Part shown: positions 24,008 to 33,551 of the stretch, one piece after another | How the letters are laid out: every line of letters begins with the position of its first letter | Numbering within the stretch: the stretch's first letter is position 1 | Assembly: GCA_947501565.1 (NCBI GenBank) | Contig: CANMWJ010000014.1 | Coordinates: 1 to 64,000, forward strand | Length of the DNA stretch: 64,000 bases | DNA from: an uncultured Marinobacterium sp. | GTDB taxonomy: Bacteria; Pseudomonadota; Gammaproteobacteria; Pseudomonadales; Balneatricaceae | Reading direction: 5' to 3' | Translations under genes and position numbers: made by a program | The notes under the pieces: generated by a model | The model's input: the letters and a program-made list of their open reading frames with translations, nothing else | Database searches by the model: none | Told to the model about the DNA's origin: nothing

Positions 24008-24047
24008 AAAAAAGGCGCCTGTTCCGAAAGGAAAAGGCGCCTTTTTT
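24008..24047. terminator. Strong bidirectional terminator after serS
   Basis: AAAAAAGGCGCC (24008-24019) pairs with GGCGCCTTTTTT (24036-24047). It serves serS on the plus strand and the converging M16 protease on the minus strand. Confidence 0.92.
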
Positions 24048-24065
24048 GTTTTGGTTGAGTACGAA

Positions 24066-26915
24066 TCAGGCTTTGAAGTAGTTGCCTCGTGCTTTCATCT
24101 GCTGAATCTCCTTATCACAGCGCTTCTCAGTTTCTGCACGGTTGCCATTCATCTCCTTATGTTTGCGACCGTAGCTGCGCACCACTAGCTGCCGCGCAGC
24201 TAATTTTTCATAGCAGTCTTTCAGATCCTCCAGCGAGAGATCGGCAACTGCATTGGCCAGTGCTTCATGGCTATCAAACTCCAGTGCCTCTTCGTCAATA
24301 TCCCTCCAGAAGCGGTTGGAGCGGGCGGTGAGGTTTTTGTCCTTCTTCATCACTTTTGTGATAACGCTCTGCTTAAATCGCTCCAGCTGCTGCGGGCTCA
24401 TATTGTCGATCGTCACGCGCAGATTGCCGACGAAATCATTGATGTGCGCCTCCAGTTCCTGAGGTTCCGCGACCGGGCTTTGTACAACAAACGCCAGGCC
24501 TGGTGCTTTACCCAGTTTTAAGGGTGTTCCGAAGACGATGTATCCCAGCTGTTTCTCTGTTCTGAGCTGGTTATAGAAAGGCGATGACACGATCTCACTG
24601 AGCAGACTGAACTCTGCATGGGTTCTGACTTGCGTATCTTCCCCCTGGAAGTACACGCTAATCGCCGAGTCGTTATGGGTTATATCCAGCGTTTGGGTAA
24701 GCGGCCGGTTTTCTGCCAACTGCACAACAGGTGCGTCCACCTCAGGGGTAGCGAGCTGGTCAGGCACAAACTGATCCTCAACAATCCGTGCCAGAACAAT
24801 CGCATCGTCGGTGGTCAGGTTGCCGTGGGTCATCATGCGGATAGTGTTCTCCTGAAACAGCGTAGGGATGAAGCGTTCGAGATCATCCAGCTCGACTTTA
24901 TCGAGAGCCGCCAGCTTCTCTTCGGCACTCCATTGTGGCAGCAGCAGGCGGAAGATTTCGCGCATCGTCTGGTTGAACGGTTTGTCCTTATCGGTGTTGT
25001 TCAGTTTGTCTCGGAACTGCTCCTTAACCATCGCGAAACGTTGCTGGTCAAAGCGGCCTTCTTTGATCGCTTTGGTAATCGTCTCAAGTAGCAAAGGCTG
25101 TTTATCGTTGTAGCCAGAGATGCGCACGCTAAATCCCCGCATGTGGCCATAGATACGGGTAGAGAGACCAGCGAGTCGGGCATCGTAGAGGGTTTCGTTC
25201 AGCTGATCCTTAACCAACTGGGTGAACAGGGTGGTCATAATGGCGTGTTCCACGCTGTCGTTAGCGTTGGGAGAGGCAACAGAGAAATAGATATCGGATT
25301 TCGGTGCGTTGAACTCCTGATCCTGTAAATGCCACAGCTGCATGCCATCACGTTGGAACACCACTTCAGGCGTGTCAGTGGTATCCGTGTCTGTAAGCGG
25401 CTTAACATCGAGGTTGTCTGCTATATAGGCGTTGTTACCCCGGATACTAAGGTCGGCAATGGCGTCCGGTGTTTTCCAGCGCTGTAGATCTTGTGCAGAT
25501 AGCTTGTCGACGCGGTAACCGGTGTTGTACCAGGGGTCGATCTGGTTAGTTTGCACATCACGCGACTGCTCGGTGATCAGCATATTGTCCGGACGGATCT
25601 GGTCGAGATATTCCTGAATCTGGCTGGCGTTGAACGAGTCCATTATATAAGGCGCGTCGAACACATGTTCGACGGGATACTTCTGCATCAACGCAGCCAG
25701 TCGACTGACCTCTTTCATCGGATCCCGTGCTTCGGTGAAGCGGAACTGGGTATCCCGCAGGCGACGCTGCTCATCGTAAAGGGTGGCCTGTACGCCATCC
25801 TTTTTCATCAGGTCCAGGTAACTGAAGAAACTCTCAATTACGCGGTCCTGCTGCAATTTGCCCTGATCCGTCAGGTCGATCTTTACCTTAAATGCGGCCT
25901 GGTCTTTCAGGTCGATGCCGGTAGAGCTGGAGAGGCCGTTGGCGAGGCCTTCCTCTTTCAGATAGGACAGCAGGCTACCCTGGCCTTCGTAGCCGATCAG
26001 GTCGGCGATATACTGCAGCGGTTTTTCGTGCCAGTGGTCCCGAACACTGTCCACGGGAAAGGTCAGGCTGATGCGGTTGGTATCCTTAAGGGTTTTGATA
26101 CTTAGCTTGGCAGGCAGAGTACCGGTATCAAACAGCGGCGCCTGCACGTTGAGTGGCTGGGTGTGTTTGTTGGGTACAGCACTGAACAGCTTCTCAACCA
26201 TCGCTTTCAATTCGGGCAGCGACTCTTTACCTTCGACCACCAGTGTCATCATGTTCGAGGAGTAATACTGCTCGTAGAATTTGACGAGATCGGTGCGTAC
26301 GTCTCCGCCCAGGGTTTTCAGAGAGCCAACGGTGAAGTGGCTGTAGCTGTGGGCAGGATTCATGAGCTGTTTCGTTACCGAGAAGGAGCGTCGATAGTCA
26401 TCGCGTAGCTTGGACTGATATTCGGAGTGAACGGCGTGACGTTCACGATCTACATATTTCTCATCAAGCAGGGGCGCGATAAAGAACTGGGCGAAGCGGT
26501 CAAGCGCGGGTTCCAGACTGTCGGAGGCGATATCAAAGTAGTAGTTGGTATTCTCGTGCGCCGTGTACGCGTTCATCTGCCCGCCATGAGACTGAATAAA
26601 GGCTTTATAGGCACCGGCCTCCGGGTATTTCTGGGTCCCCAGAAACAGCATGTGTTCAAGAAAATGCGCCAGGCCGGGGCGGCTGTCAGGATCTGCGTTG
26701 GAGCCAATGGCGATGTTCATCGCAGCGGCGGCTTTATCGGCCTGAGGGTCCGAGATCAGTAGAACTTCGAGCTCGTTACTGAGTTTGAATGACAGGTGTT
26801 CGCGATGATCATTGGGGCTTTTATGGATACCGGCGTAGGCCGCCTTCCCCATAAATACGAGCGCCGTCATACCCAGTGCTTGTAGGACAGAGCTGGCAAG
26901 TTTCTTTTTGGTCAT
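24066..26915 (-). CDS. Periplasmic M16 zinc metalloprotease (pitrilysin/insulysin-like)
   Basis: A 949-residue insulinase-family protease with an N-terminal signal peptide (cleavage near AAYA-G). The inverted zinc motif HFLEH gives H84, E87 and H88, and the third ligand E165 (HAVHSEYQSKL) is at the canonical HxxEH-X76-E spacing. The four-domain length fits E. coli PtrA/pitrilysin, which degrades short peptides in the periplasm. GGGGGAACC before the ATG is a good ribosome site. It stands alone between serS and the hydroxylase gene. I do not assign ptrA because orthology cannot be judged by eye. Confidence 0.92.
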   Translation of the reverse strand: MTKKKLASSVLQALGMTALVFMGKAAYAGIHKSPNDHREHLSFKLSNELEVLLISDPQADKAAAAMNIAIGSNADPDSRPGLAHFLEHMLFLGTQKYPEAGAYKAFIQSHGGQMNAYTAHENTNYYFDIASDSLEPALDRFAQFFIAPLLDEKYVDRERHAVHSEYQSKLRDDYRRSFSVTKQLMNPAHSYSHFTVGSLKTLGGDVRTDLVKFYEQYYSSNMMTLVVEGKESLPELKAMVEKLFSAVPNKHTQPLNVQAPLFDTGTLPAKLSIKTLKDTNRISLTFPVDSVRDHWHEKPLQYIADLIGYEGQGSLLSYLKEEGLANGLSSSTGIDLKDQAAFKVKIDLTDQGKLQQDRVIESFFSYLDLMKKDGVQATLYDEQRRLRDTQFRFTEARDPMKEVSRLAALMQKYPVEHVFDAPYIMDSFNASQIQEYLDQIRPDNMLITEQSRDVQTNQIDPWYNTGYRVDKLSAQDLQRWKTPDAIADLSIRGNNAYIADNLDVKPLTDTDTTDTPEVVFQRDGMQLWHLQDQEFNAPKSDIYFSVASPNANDSVEHAIMTTLFTQLVKDQLNETLYDARLAGLSTRIYGHMRGFSVRISGYNDKQPLLLETITKAIKEGRFDQQRFAMVKEQFRDKLNNTDKDKPFNQTMREIFRLLLPQWSAEEKLAALDKVELDDLERFIPTLFQENTIRMMTHGNLTTDDAIVLARIVEDQFVPDQLATPEVDAPVVQLAENRPLTQTLDITHNDSAISVYFQGEDTQVRTHAEFSLLSEIVSSPFYNQLRTEKQLGYIVFGTPLKLGKAPGLAFVVQSPVAEPQELEAHINDFVGNLRVTIDNMSPQQLERFKQSVITKVMKKDKNLTARSNRFWRDIDEEALEFDSHEALANAVADLSLEDLKDCYEKLAARQLVVRSYGRKHKEMNGNRAETEKRCDKEIQQMKARGNYFKA

Positions 26916-27215
26916 GATGGTTCCCCCTGCCGGTAAGTGGTTTACCAGAGAGCCAGGACAGAGCGCATCGAATCCCTGATTTTACGGGCTATCATGGATC
27001 TGAATTTATCGTAGGTCGTAAAAGCTAGAGCACTCTTAAGCTTATGAAAGCTCTTTTGATCTGTCTAATAACTGATCAGTGGTGGGTGCGTCTGATTAAA
27101 GGTATCTAATTTTCGCGTTCGACACAGGGCTAATGGGCTGGCGCGGGATCGCACAAGCAGCCCGGAAATGAATTCGGTATACTTGCCGGAAATTTTCTGC
27201 GGATGACAAATAAGC

Positions 27216-28436
27216 ATGAACAAGCGGTATGACGTTCTGATTGTGGGTGGCGGCATGGTGGGGGCGACCATCGCCTGCGCGCTGGGTGGCAGTGGTCTTT
27301 CGGTGGGTGTTGTCGAGTACCGTTATCCGCAGGGCTTTGAGCCGGAACAGCCACACGACCTTCGTGTCTCTGCAATCAGCGTTGCCTCCCAGAATGTGAT
27401 CGATATGGTTGGTGCCTGGGAGGGGATTATTTCCCGCCGTAGCTGCCCCTATCAGCGCATGAAAGTGTGGGAGGCTAACGAAGAGCGCGCGGCCACCGAG
27501 TTCAATTCGGAAGGGATCTCCTACCCGTATCTGGGCCACATCGTTGAAAATCGCGTTATCCAATTGGCATTGCTGGAACGTATGGCCGCCTTCGATAACG
27601 TGGAACTGATCTGTCCGGCACAGACCGAAGCGATCGACTATTCGCCGGGTGCGAGTGTGGTCAGGCTGACAGATGGCACCGAGCTGGTGGGGCGTCTGCT
27701 GATCGCCGCAGACGGTGGTGAATCTCGTGTACGTCAGGCTGCAGGCATCGGCGTGCACAAATGGGATTATGAGCAGAATGCGCTGGTGGCATCCGTAGAA
27801 ACGGCGTATCCGCAACAGGACATCACCTGGCAGCAGTTTACCGCCACGGGCCCGTTGGCATTTCTGCCGATGCCGGGCGCGAATGCCTCTCTTGTCTGGT
27901 ACAACACGCCGGGCGAAGTGAAGCGTCTGATGGCGCTGCCAGAGGATCAGTTTATGGCGGAGCTGGAAGCCACCTTCCCGGATTCCCTCGGCAAGATCGA
28001 CACATTGATTCAGCGGGGAAGTTTCCCGTTGCGCCGTCAGCATGCACAGCAGTACGTAGCAGAAGGCGTAGCGCTGGCCGGGGATGCCGCGCATATGATC
28101 CACCCACTGGCGGGGCAGGGCGTCAATATAGGTATGCTGGATGCGGCAGCACTGGCGGAAACTATTCTGAAAGCGAAGCGCGCCGGTGAAGACTTTACCT
28201 CTTTGGCGGTGCTGAAAGGGTATGAACAGCAGCGCCGTAAACACAACCTGATGATGATGCAGGTGATGGACATGTTCTATCGCGTGTTCAGCAACGATAT
28301 CCTGCCACTGAAACTGGTGCGTAATCTGGGACTGGGATTGGCCGAGCGTGTTTCGCCAGCGAAAAACAAAGTGATGCGGTTCGCGATGGGACTGGAAGGG
28401 CCTCTACCGGCATTGGCCCGGATGGAAGAGATCTGA
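27216..28436 (+). CDS. FAD-dependent ubiquinone-biosynthesis hydroxylase (UbiF/UbiH/UbiI family)
   Basis: A 406-residue flavin monooxygenase. It has the Rossmann motif DVLIVGGGMVGATIACALGG (6-25), the DG motif AADGGESRVRQAAGI and the second FAD motif GDAAHMIHPLAGQGVNIGMLD. The family hydroxylates the ubiquinone ring. The latter motif most resembles UbiF (C6 hydroxylation in E. coli), but UbiH, UbiI and UbiM are close, so no symbol is given. It is monocistronic, with a terminator downstream and a 300-base region upstream that it shares divergently with the M16 gene. Confidence 0.88.
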   Translation: MNKRYDVLIVGGGMVGATIACALGGSGLSVGVVEYRYPQGFEPEQPHDLRVSAISVASQNVIDMVGAWEGIISRRSCPYQRMKVWEANEERAATEFNSEGISYPYLGHIVENRVIQLALLERMAAFDNVELICPAQTEAIDYSPGASVVRLTDGTELVGRLLIAADGGESRVRQAAGIGVHKWDYEQNALVASVETAYPQQDITWQQFTATGPLAFLPMPGANASLVWYNTPGEVKRLMALPEDQFMAELEATFPDSLGKIDTLIQRGSFPLRRQHAQQYVAEGVALAGDAAHMIHPLAGQGVNIGMLDAAALAETILKAKRAGEDFTSLAVLKGYEQQRRKHNLMMMQVMDMFYRVFSNDILPLKLVRNLGLGLAERVSPAKNKVMRFAMGLEGPLPALARMEEI

Positions 28437-28457
28437 GTCGGAAGCGGTTAAAAAAAT

Positions 28458-28493
28458 AAAAGCGCCGCAGGATAGGAAAGCCGCGGCGCTTTT
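28458..28493 (+). terminator. Intrinsic terminator after the hydroxylase gene
   Basis: AAAAGCGCCGC (28458-28468) pairs with GCGGCGCTTTT (28483-28493), about 20 bases past the stop. Confidence 0.9.
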
Positions 28494-28495
28494 AT

Positions 28496-28520
28496 AAAAA
28501 ATCCGGCCCAGAGGGCCGGA
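28496..28520 (-). terminator. Intrinsic terminator of the phasin gene
   Basis: TCCGGCCC (28502-28509) pairs with GGGCCGGA (28513-28520). Six A before it on the plus strand give a T-run for minus-strand transcripts ending about 90 bases past the phasin stop. Confidence 0.85.
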
Positions 28521-28609
28521 AAAAGGGATAAAGGCTATAGTAGCCAGAGTGGAACAGTGGGAAGCGGGAACCCTCCCAGTAGTGCAGTCTGGTCTTTTAG
28601 CTTTTTGCC

Positions 28610-29095
28610 TTACTTCGCAGCAGCAGTCTTGCGGGACGTTTTAGCTGGTGCTTTCTTAGGCGCAGCTGGCTTAGCAACCGGTGCAGCTGGAGCAACTTCA
28701 GCAGCGTTGTTCATGTACTTGGTCGCAGCTTCGGTTGCTTCGTTAACGTATTTGGTCATTTCAGTAACGTAGTCGTTGTCGCGCATTTCAGCGAAGCTTT
28801 TCTCAACAACTTCAGTGATCTGGTCTTTAGCGTCGTTCAGAGTTGCGTACTCTTTCTCTGCAACGTCAGCCAGTTTGGTTTCCAGCTCTTTGAAGTAGCT
28901 CATCTGCAGTTCAACAGCCTGCTGAGGTTCTTTAACTTCAGTCAGTGCTTTCATCTGGGAAACACAAGAGTTAACAAAATCAGTTACGTACTCAGACTGC
29001 AGAGCGAACAGTTTTTCAGCAGCTTTCTTGTTGATTTCAGCCACATCAACAGCAGGCTGCATTTTTTCTTTTACGTCTTTCATCAGGTCGTACAT
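28610..29095 (-). CDS. Phasin family polyhydroxyalkanoate-granule protein
   Basis: A 161-residue phasin (Phasin_2-like): a long amphipathic helical region (about 1-125, with AEINKKAAEKLFALQSEYVT and VEKSFAEMRDNDYVTEMTKY). A low-complexity Ala/Pro/Lys tail from about residue 130 resembles histone H1. Phasins coat PHA granules, and such tails in PhaF-like proteins bind DNA and help share granules at division. The ATG at 29095 has a strong AAGGTGA site; the longer frame upstream is rejected. No PHA synthase is in the window, so substrate storage is inferred only. Confidence 0.88.
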   Translation of the reverse strand: MYDLMKDVKEKMQPAVDVAEINKKAAEKLFALQSEYVTDFVNSCVSQMKALTEVKEPQQAVELQMSYFKELETKLADVAEKEYATLNDAKDQITEVVEKSFAEMRDNDYVTEMTKYVNEATEAATKYMNNAAEVAPAAPVAKPAAPKKAPAKTSRKTAAAK

Positions 29096-29501
29096 GTTTA
29101 TCACCTTGGGTATAAGCTTGGTTGAGAGCTTTTGTGCGTTGCAGCAATTGGTGTCAAATATAGTGGCTAAATAATAACCTGTCAACCGTTTGTTGTTGCG
29201 GTGCACAAATTTTGTTTTTCTGAGATTTGGTTGGTTAAAATCTATATAAAACAGCCTGTTATTGAATGCGTTTTTTCCACGCATATGGGACCGATAAGAT
29301 TTTTACCCGTCATTTTTGCGATGCACCGCGAGGCGGTAGGCCCGTCGCAAAATGAAAACAGCGACTAGAATAAAACTTTATTAAAACAGTTTTTTGAAAC
29401 CTGAGATGTTGTCTATACAATCTGACGAAATGGATAAGTACTCGTGTCTGCCGGATGGGCAGGACGGGTCAGGTTTTCTTTTGATATAAGGCATCAGTTT
29501 T
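29096..29501. other. 406-base divergent intergenic region with a nested inverted repeat
   Basis: This A/T-rich stretch separates the phasin from the M16C protease and must hold both promoters. It contains a long interrupted dyad, CATTTTTGCGA (29311-29321) with TCGCAAAATG (29345-29354). Inside lies a second perfect stem, ACCGC (29325-29329) with GCGGT (29333-29337). No convincing ORF is present. Confidence 0.6.
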
Positions 29502-32417
29502 ATGCAAGTACAGGACTGCTTCGATAGCTTTACGTTTGATCGCGCCCAGATTATCGATTCACTCGGCGTAGAAGTTGCGGAATACACCCACCAAAAAACC
29601 GGTGCCAAGCACTACCACATTGCGGCGGAAAACGAAGAGAACGTATTTCTGGTCGCATTCCGAACCGTGCCGATGGACTCGACCGGCGTAGCCCATATTC
29701 TTGAGCACACTGCATTGTGTGGCAGTGAGCAGTATCCGGTGCGTGACCCGTTCTTTATGATGACCCGGCGCTCGCTGAATACATTTATGAACGCGTTCAC
29801 CAGCAGTGACTGGACGGCGTACCCATTTGCCAGCCAGAACAGTAAAGATTTCAATAACCTGCTGGATGTATACCTCGACGCGGCATTTTTCTCTCGCCTG
29901 GATCCGTTGGATTTCGCTCAGGAAGGCCACCGTATTGAGTTCGCTGAGCCGGCGAATAAGGAATCCGACCTGGTTTATAAAGGTGTGGTGCTTAATGAGA
30001 TGAAAGGCGCGATGAGCTCGCCGATCTCTACCCTGTGGCAAACCCTGAGCAAATACCTCTTCCCGACATCCACCTATCACTACAACAGTGGTGGTGAGCC
30101 GGAATGTATCACCGACCTGAGCTATGAAGAGCTGCTGGAATTCTACAAATCCCATTACCACCCGAGCAATGCGGTGTTCATGACCTTCGGGGATATGGAC
30201 GTGAAAGCGCTGCAGCAGCGTTTTGAAGAGCGTGCGTTGCATCGTTTTGAAAAACTGGATGAAGAGATCTCGGTAGCGGACGAGAAACCGTATCACTCAC
30301 CGGTACGTATTGAGGAAGCTTACGCGCTGGATCAGGACGATCTGAGCGCCAAAACCCATCATGTGATGGGCTGGTTGATGGGGCACTCCACCAATCTTGA
30401 AGAGCAGTTGAAAGCGCACCTGCTCTCCCGTGTCCTGCTGGACAACAGTGCTTCTCCGCTACGTAATGCACTGGAAACCACCGACCTGGGTACGGCACCG
30501 TCACCGATGTGTGGTCTGGAAGACTCTAACCGCCAGATGAGTTTCATGTGTGGTATAGAGGGCAGTGAGCCGGAGCGTGCCGCTGAGTTCGAAGCCCTGG
30601 TACTCGATGTGCTGCAGAAAGTTGCGAAAGAGGGCGTGCCGCAGGAGATGCTGGAAGCGCAGTTGCACCAGTTGGAGCTGGTACAACGCGAAATCAGTGG
30701 TGACGGTCATCCGTACGGTCTGAACCTGATCCTGGCAGCGATGCCATCCGCGATCCACCGTGGCGATGCGATCGCGTTGCTGAACCTCGATCCGGTACTG
30801 GAATCACTGCACGAACAGATTAAAGAGCCTGATTTTGTGCAGCGCCTGGTGCAGGAGTGGCTGCTGGATAATCCTCACCGCGTACGCCTGACACTGCGCC
30901 CGGATGCCGAGCTGGCACAACGTCGAGACCAGGTTGAAGCGGATAACCTGAAAGCGATCCGCGCACAGATGAGCGACGAAGAGGCTGAAGCCGTCGTTGC
31001 TCAGGCCGCAGCGCTGGAAGCACGCCAGATGCAGGAAGATGACGAATCTATCCTGCCGAAGGTGACGATTGCGGATGTGCCGGAAGAGATGCGTATCCCA
31101 GAGGCGAGCACTGTTGATGCAGCCCTGCCTCTGACCCAGTACAACCAGGGCACCAACGGTCTGGTCTACCAGCAGGTGATTATGGATCTGCCCGCATTGG
31201 ACGAAGAGGAGCGTAGTCTGCTGCCGCTATTCGGCCACTTGCTGACCGAACTGGGTTGTGGCGATCGCAACTACATGGAAAACCAGCACTACCAGTCTCA
31301 GGTCACCGGCAGTGTACATGCCTACGCATCCGTGCGTGGTGAGATCGATAACGAGCAGAATATCAGCGGTTACTTTACGCTGACAGGTAAGGCGCTGGTC
31401 TCCAAGCAGAAGCCGATGATGGAGTTGCTGCATGAAACACTGCACGCTGCCCGTTTTGATGAAACTGCGCGAATCCGTGAGATCGTTGCCCAGCAGCGCA
31501 CCCGTAAAGAGCAGAGCATCACAGGTCACGGCCACAGCCTGGCGATGATGGCCGCTGTAGCCAACATGAGCCCGGCGGCGCAACTGGCGCACCAGTCCCG
31601 CGGTCTGGAGAGCATCCGCTTTATCAAAACGCTGGATGACAGCCTGAATGACGATGCTCAGTTGCAGAACCTGTCAGAGAAACTGCAGGCATTGCATGAC
31701 AAGATTAAATCCGCACCGCGACAGTTCCTGATCGTTGCCGAAGCGGAACAGCAGGATGCGCTGGCAGAAACCTTGCGTACAACCTGGGCAGACGGCGACG
31801 CACAGTCCAGCAGCACGAAGTTTGAACTGCCGTCTCTGCGCAGTGATGTGAAACAACTTTGGACCACCAGCACGCAGGTTAACTTCTGTGCCAAGGCGTA
31901 CCCGACAGTTCCTGTGGAGCACGAAGATTCTGCAGCACTGACCGTGTTGGGTGATTTCCTGCGTAACGGTTTCCTGCATCGTGCGATCCGTGAACAGGGC
32001 GGTGCCTACGGCTCTGGAGCGGCACAGGATTCCGCCGATGCGGCATTCCGTTTCTTCTCCTACCGCGATCCACGTCTGAGCGAAACACTGGATGACTTTG
32101 ATAAGTCTGTCGAATGGCTGCTGAGCACAAAGCACGATCCGCAGAAACTGGAAGAGGCGATTTTGGGTGTGGTTAGCTCAATCGACCGTCCGGGATCTCC
32201 GGCGGGTGAAGCCAAGCAGGCCTTCCACAGTGCACTCTTCGGCCGTACGCCTGAGCAGCGCAAACGCTTCCGTGCGCGTATCCTCAAGGTGACAGTAGAA
32301 GACCTGCAGCGTGTAGCCAGCACCTATCTGGTGCCTGAGAAGGCAAGTGTTGCAGTCGTTACCAACGAAGCGGCCGCACAGCAGATCAGCGGAGACTACG
32401 ACGTAATCGCTGTCTGA
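29502..32417 (+). CDS. Cytosolic M16C metalloprotease (presequence-protease-like)
   Basis: A 971-residue insulinase-family protease of the PreP/Cym1 type (M16C). The zinc motif HILEH gives H65, E68 and H69, with the distal ligand E167 in VVLNEMKGAM. ALCGSEQYPVRDPFFMM after the zinc site is characteristic of M16C. No signal peptide is present, so it should be cytosolic, unlike the periplasmic M16 enzyme 3 kb away. Organelle relatives degrade targeting peptides; the bacterial substrate is not known to me. A terminator follows. Confidence 0.93.
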   Translation: MQVQDCFDSFTFDRAQIIDSLGVEVAEYTHQKTGAKHYHIAAENEENVFLVAFRTVPMDSTGVAHILEHTALCGSEQYPVRDPFFMMTRRSLNTFMNAFTSSDWTAYPFASQNSKDFNNLLDVYLDAAFFSRLDPLDFAQEGHRIEFAEPANKESDLVYKGVVLNEMKGAMSSPISTLWQTLSKYLFPTSTYHYNSGGEPECITDLSYEELLEFYKSHYHPSNAVFMTFGDMDVKALQQRFEERALHRFEKLDEEISVADEKPYHSPVRIEEAYALDQDDLSAKTHHVMGWLMGHSTNLEEQLKAHLLSRVLLDNSASPLRNALETTDLGTAPSPMCGLEDSNRQMSFMCGIEGSEPERAAEFEALVLDVLQKVAKEGVPQEMLEAQLHQLELVQREISGDGHPYGLNLILAAMPSAIHRGDAIALLNLDPVLESLHEQIKEPDFVQRLVQEWLLDNPHRVRLTLRPDAELAQRRDQVEADNLKAIRAQMSDEEAEAVVAQAAALEARQMQEDDESILPKVTIADVPEEMRIPEASTVDAALPLTQYNQGTNGLVYQQVIMDLPALDEEERSLLPLFGHLLTELGCGDRNYMENQHYQSQVTGSVHAYASVRGEIDNEQNISGYFTLTGKALVSKQKPMMELLHETLHAARFDETARIREIVAQQRTRKEQSITGHGHSLAMMAAVANMSPAAQLAHQSRGLESIRFIKTLDDSLNDDAQLQNLSEKLQALHDKIKSAPRQFLIVAEAEQQDALAETLRTTWADGDAQSSSTKFELPSLRSDVKQLWTTSTQVNFCAKAYPTVPVEHEDSAALTVLGDFLRNGFLHRAIREQGGAYGSGAAQDSADAAFRFFSYRDPRLSETLDDFDKSVEWLLSTKHDPQKLEEAILGVVSSIDRPGSPAGEAKQAFHSALFGRTPEQRKRFRARILKVTVEDLQRVASTYLVPEKASVAVVTNEAAAQQISGDYDVIAV

Positions 32418-32437
32418 GCCTTACCTGCAATTAACAA

Positions 32438-32465
32438 AGAAGCCTCATAATGAGGCTTCTTTTGT
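32438..32465 (+). terminator. Intrinsic terminator of the M16C gene
   Basis: AGAAGCCTCA (32438-32447) pairs with TGAGGCTTCT (32451-32460), followed by TTTGTTT. It overlaps an upstream ATG of the next frame, so that gene must start later. Confidence 0.88.
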
Positions 32466-32500
32466 TTCCGGATTCTCGTTCACTGGACACGTCTTTCTCG

Positions 32501-33376
32501 ATGGAATCGTCACAAATCTACCGCGGTGCAATGCTGCTGGTACTGTCAGAGTTCTTTCTGGTCTGCTCCGGCATGGTGATTAAACAGCTGGCAGGTGAGT
32601 TGCCAACTGAACAGATCGTCTTTGCGCGCAATATCTTTGGTCTGATGCTGTTACTGCCCTGGATTCTGCGTAAGGGTACGCGGGCGATCCGTACCGAAAA
32701 GTTGCACCTACACTTTATGCGGGCCGCTGTGGGGGTGACCGCGATGAGCTGTCTCTATTACTCCTGGGGCCATCTGCCTCTGGCACAGGCAGCGCTGCTT
32801 AAGCAGACAGGACCGTTTTTCATGCCGATCATCGCTTTGTGGTGGCTGGGAGAGCGGGTCTCCGCCATGGTGAAGTGGTCTATCACCATCGGGTTTGTCG
32901 GGGTTGTACTGATTCTGAATCCTACCGAAGGCACGTTGAACTTTGCCGTGCTGATCGCGCTTTTTGGCGCGATGCTGGGTGCGCTGGCCAAAATCGTGAT
33001 TCGGAAGATGTCGACCACAGAACCGGCTAAGCGGATCGTCTTCTACTTTGCGTTGTTTGCATCCATTCTCTCGGCTATTCCAGCTGCTTTCGTGTGGGTT
33101 AGTCCTACGCTGGTACAACTTGGCTGGCTGTTGTTGATGGCGATCACCTCAACCGTTGCACAGCTGCTGTTGAGTAAGGGGTACGGCATGGCGCCAGCGG
33201 GCCAGCTGGGTCCGTTCACCTACTCATCGGTGGCACTCGCCGCACTGTTTGGCTGGTGGTTATGGGATGAAAACCTCGCGTTAAGCAGTTGGCTTGGGAT
33301 ACTGGTTGTTACTATCGCCGGTGTGATGGCGATGCAGGGAAAAAGCACGCAGAAGGGCGGTGGCACCACTCGGTGA
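32501..33376 (+). CDS. EamA-family (DMT) transporter
   Basis: A 291-residue protein with about ten membrane helices and two EamA repeats. VTAMSCLYYSWGHLPLAQAALL and WWLGERVSAMVKWSITIGFVG (spans within 85-150) and LGPFTYSSVALAALFGWWLWDE in the second half are typical of drug/metabolite exporters. The ATG at 32501 is chosen because the earlier ATG at 32450 lies inside the upstream terminator. The substrate cannot be predicted. Confidence 0.88.
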   Translation: MESSQIYRGAMLLVLSEFFLVCSGMVIKQLAGELPTEQIVFARNIFGLMLLLPWILRKGTRAIRTEKLHLHFMRAAVGVTAMSCLYYSWGHLPLAQAALLKQTGPFFMPIIALWWLGERVSAMVKWSITIGFVGVVLILNPTEGTLNFAVLIALFGAMLGALAKIVIRKMSTTEPAKRIVFYFALFASILSAIPAAFVWVSPTLVQLGWLLLMAITSTVAQLLLSKGYGMAPAGQLGPFTYSSVALAALFGWWLWDENLALSSWLGILVVTIAGVMAMQGKSTQKGGGTTR

Positions 33377-33437
33377 GCACTGCCCATCGCTTCATACTTC
33401 GCAACTTTTATTCATTAATTCAAATGATTACTGTGGT

Positions 33438-33466
33438 TTGAAGCGGTGACATTTGGGTAGTATCTG
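33438..33466 (+). promoter_or_regulatory. Possible sigma-70 promoter of the FIST gene
   Basis: TTGAAG (33438-33443) and TATCTG (33461-33466) with a 17-base spacer, about 85 bases before the FIST start. Moderate match only. Confidence 0.3.
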
Positions 33467-33551
33467 AATACTCTTAATGGAATTGAACTGGCATGAACGG
33501 TTCAAAGGATCCACTCTTACACGTCAATGGAATTACGCTGGGAGAGATTTC

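Noticed and set aside
32450-32500. Earlier start for the EamA transporter
   Set aside because: It lies inside the terminator of the preceding gene; ATG at 32501 matches the family length.
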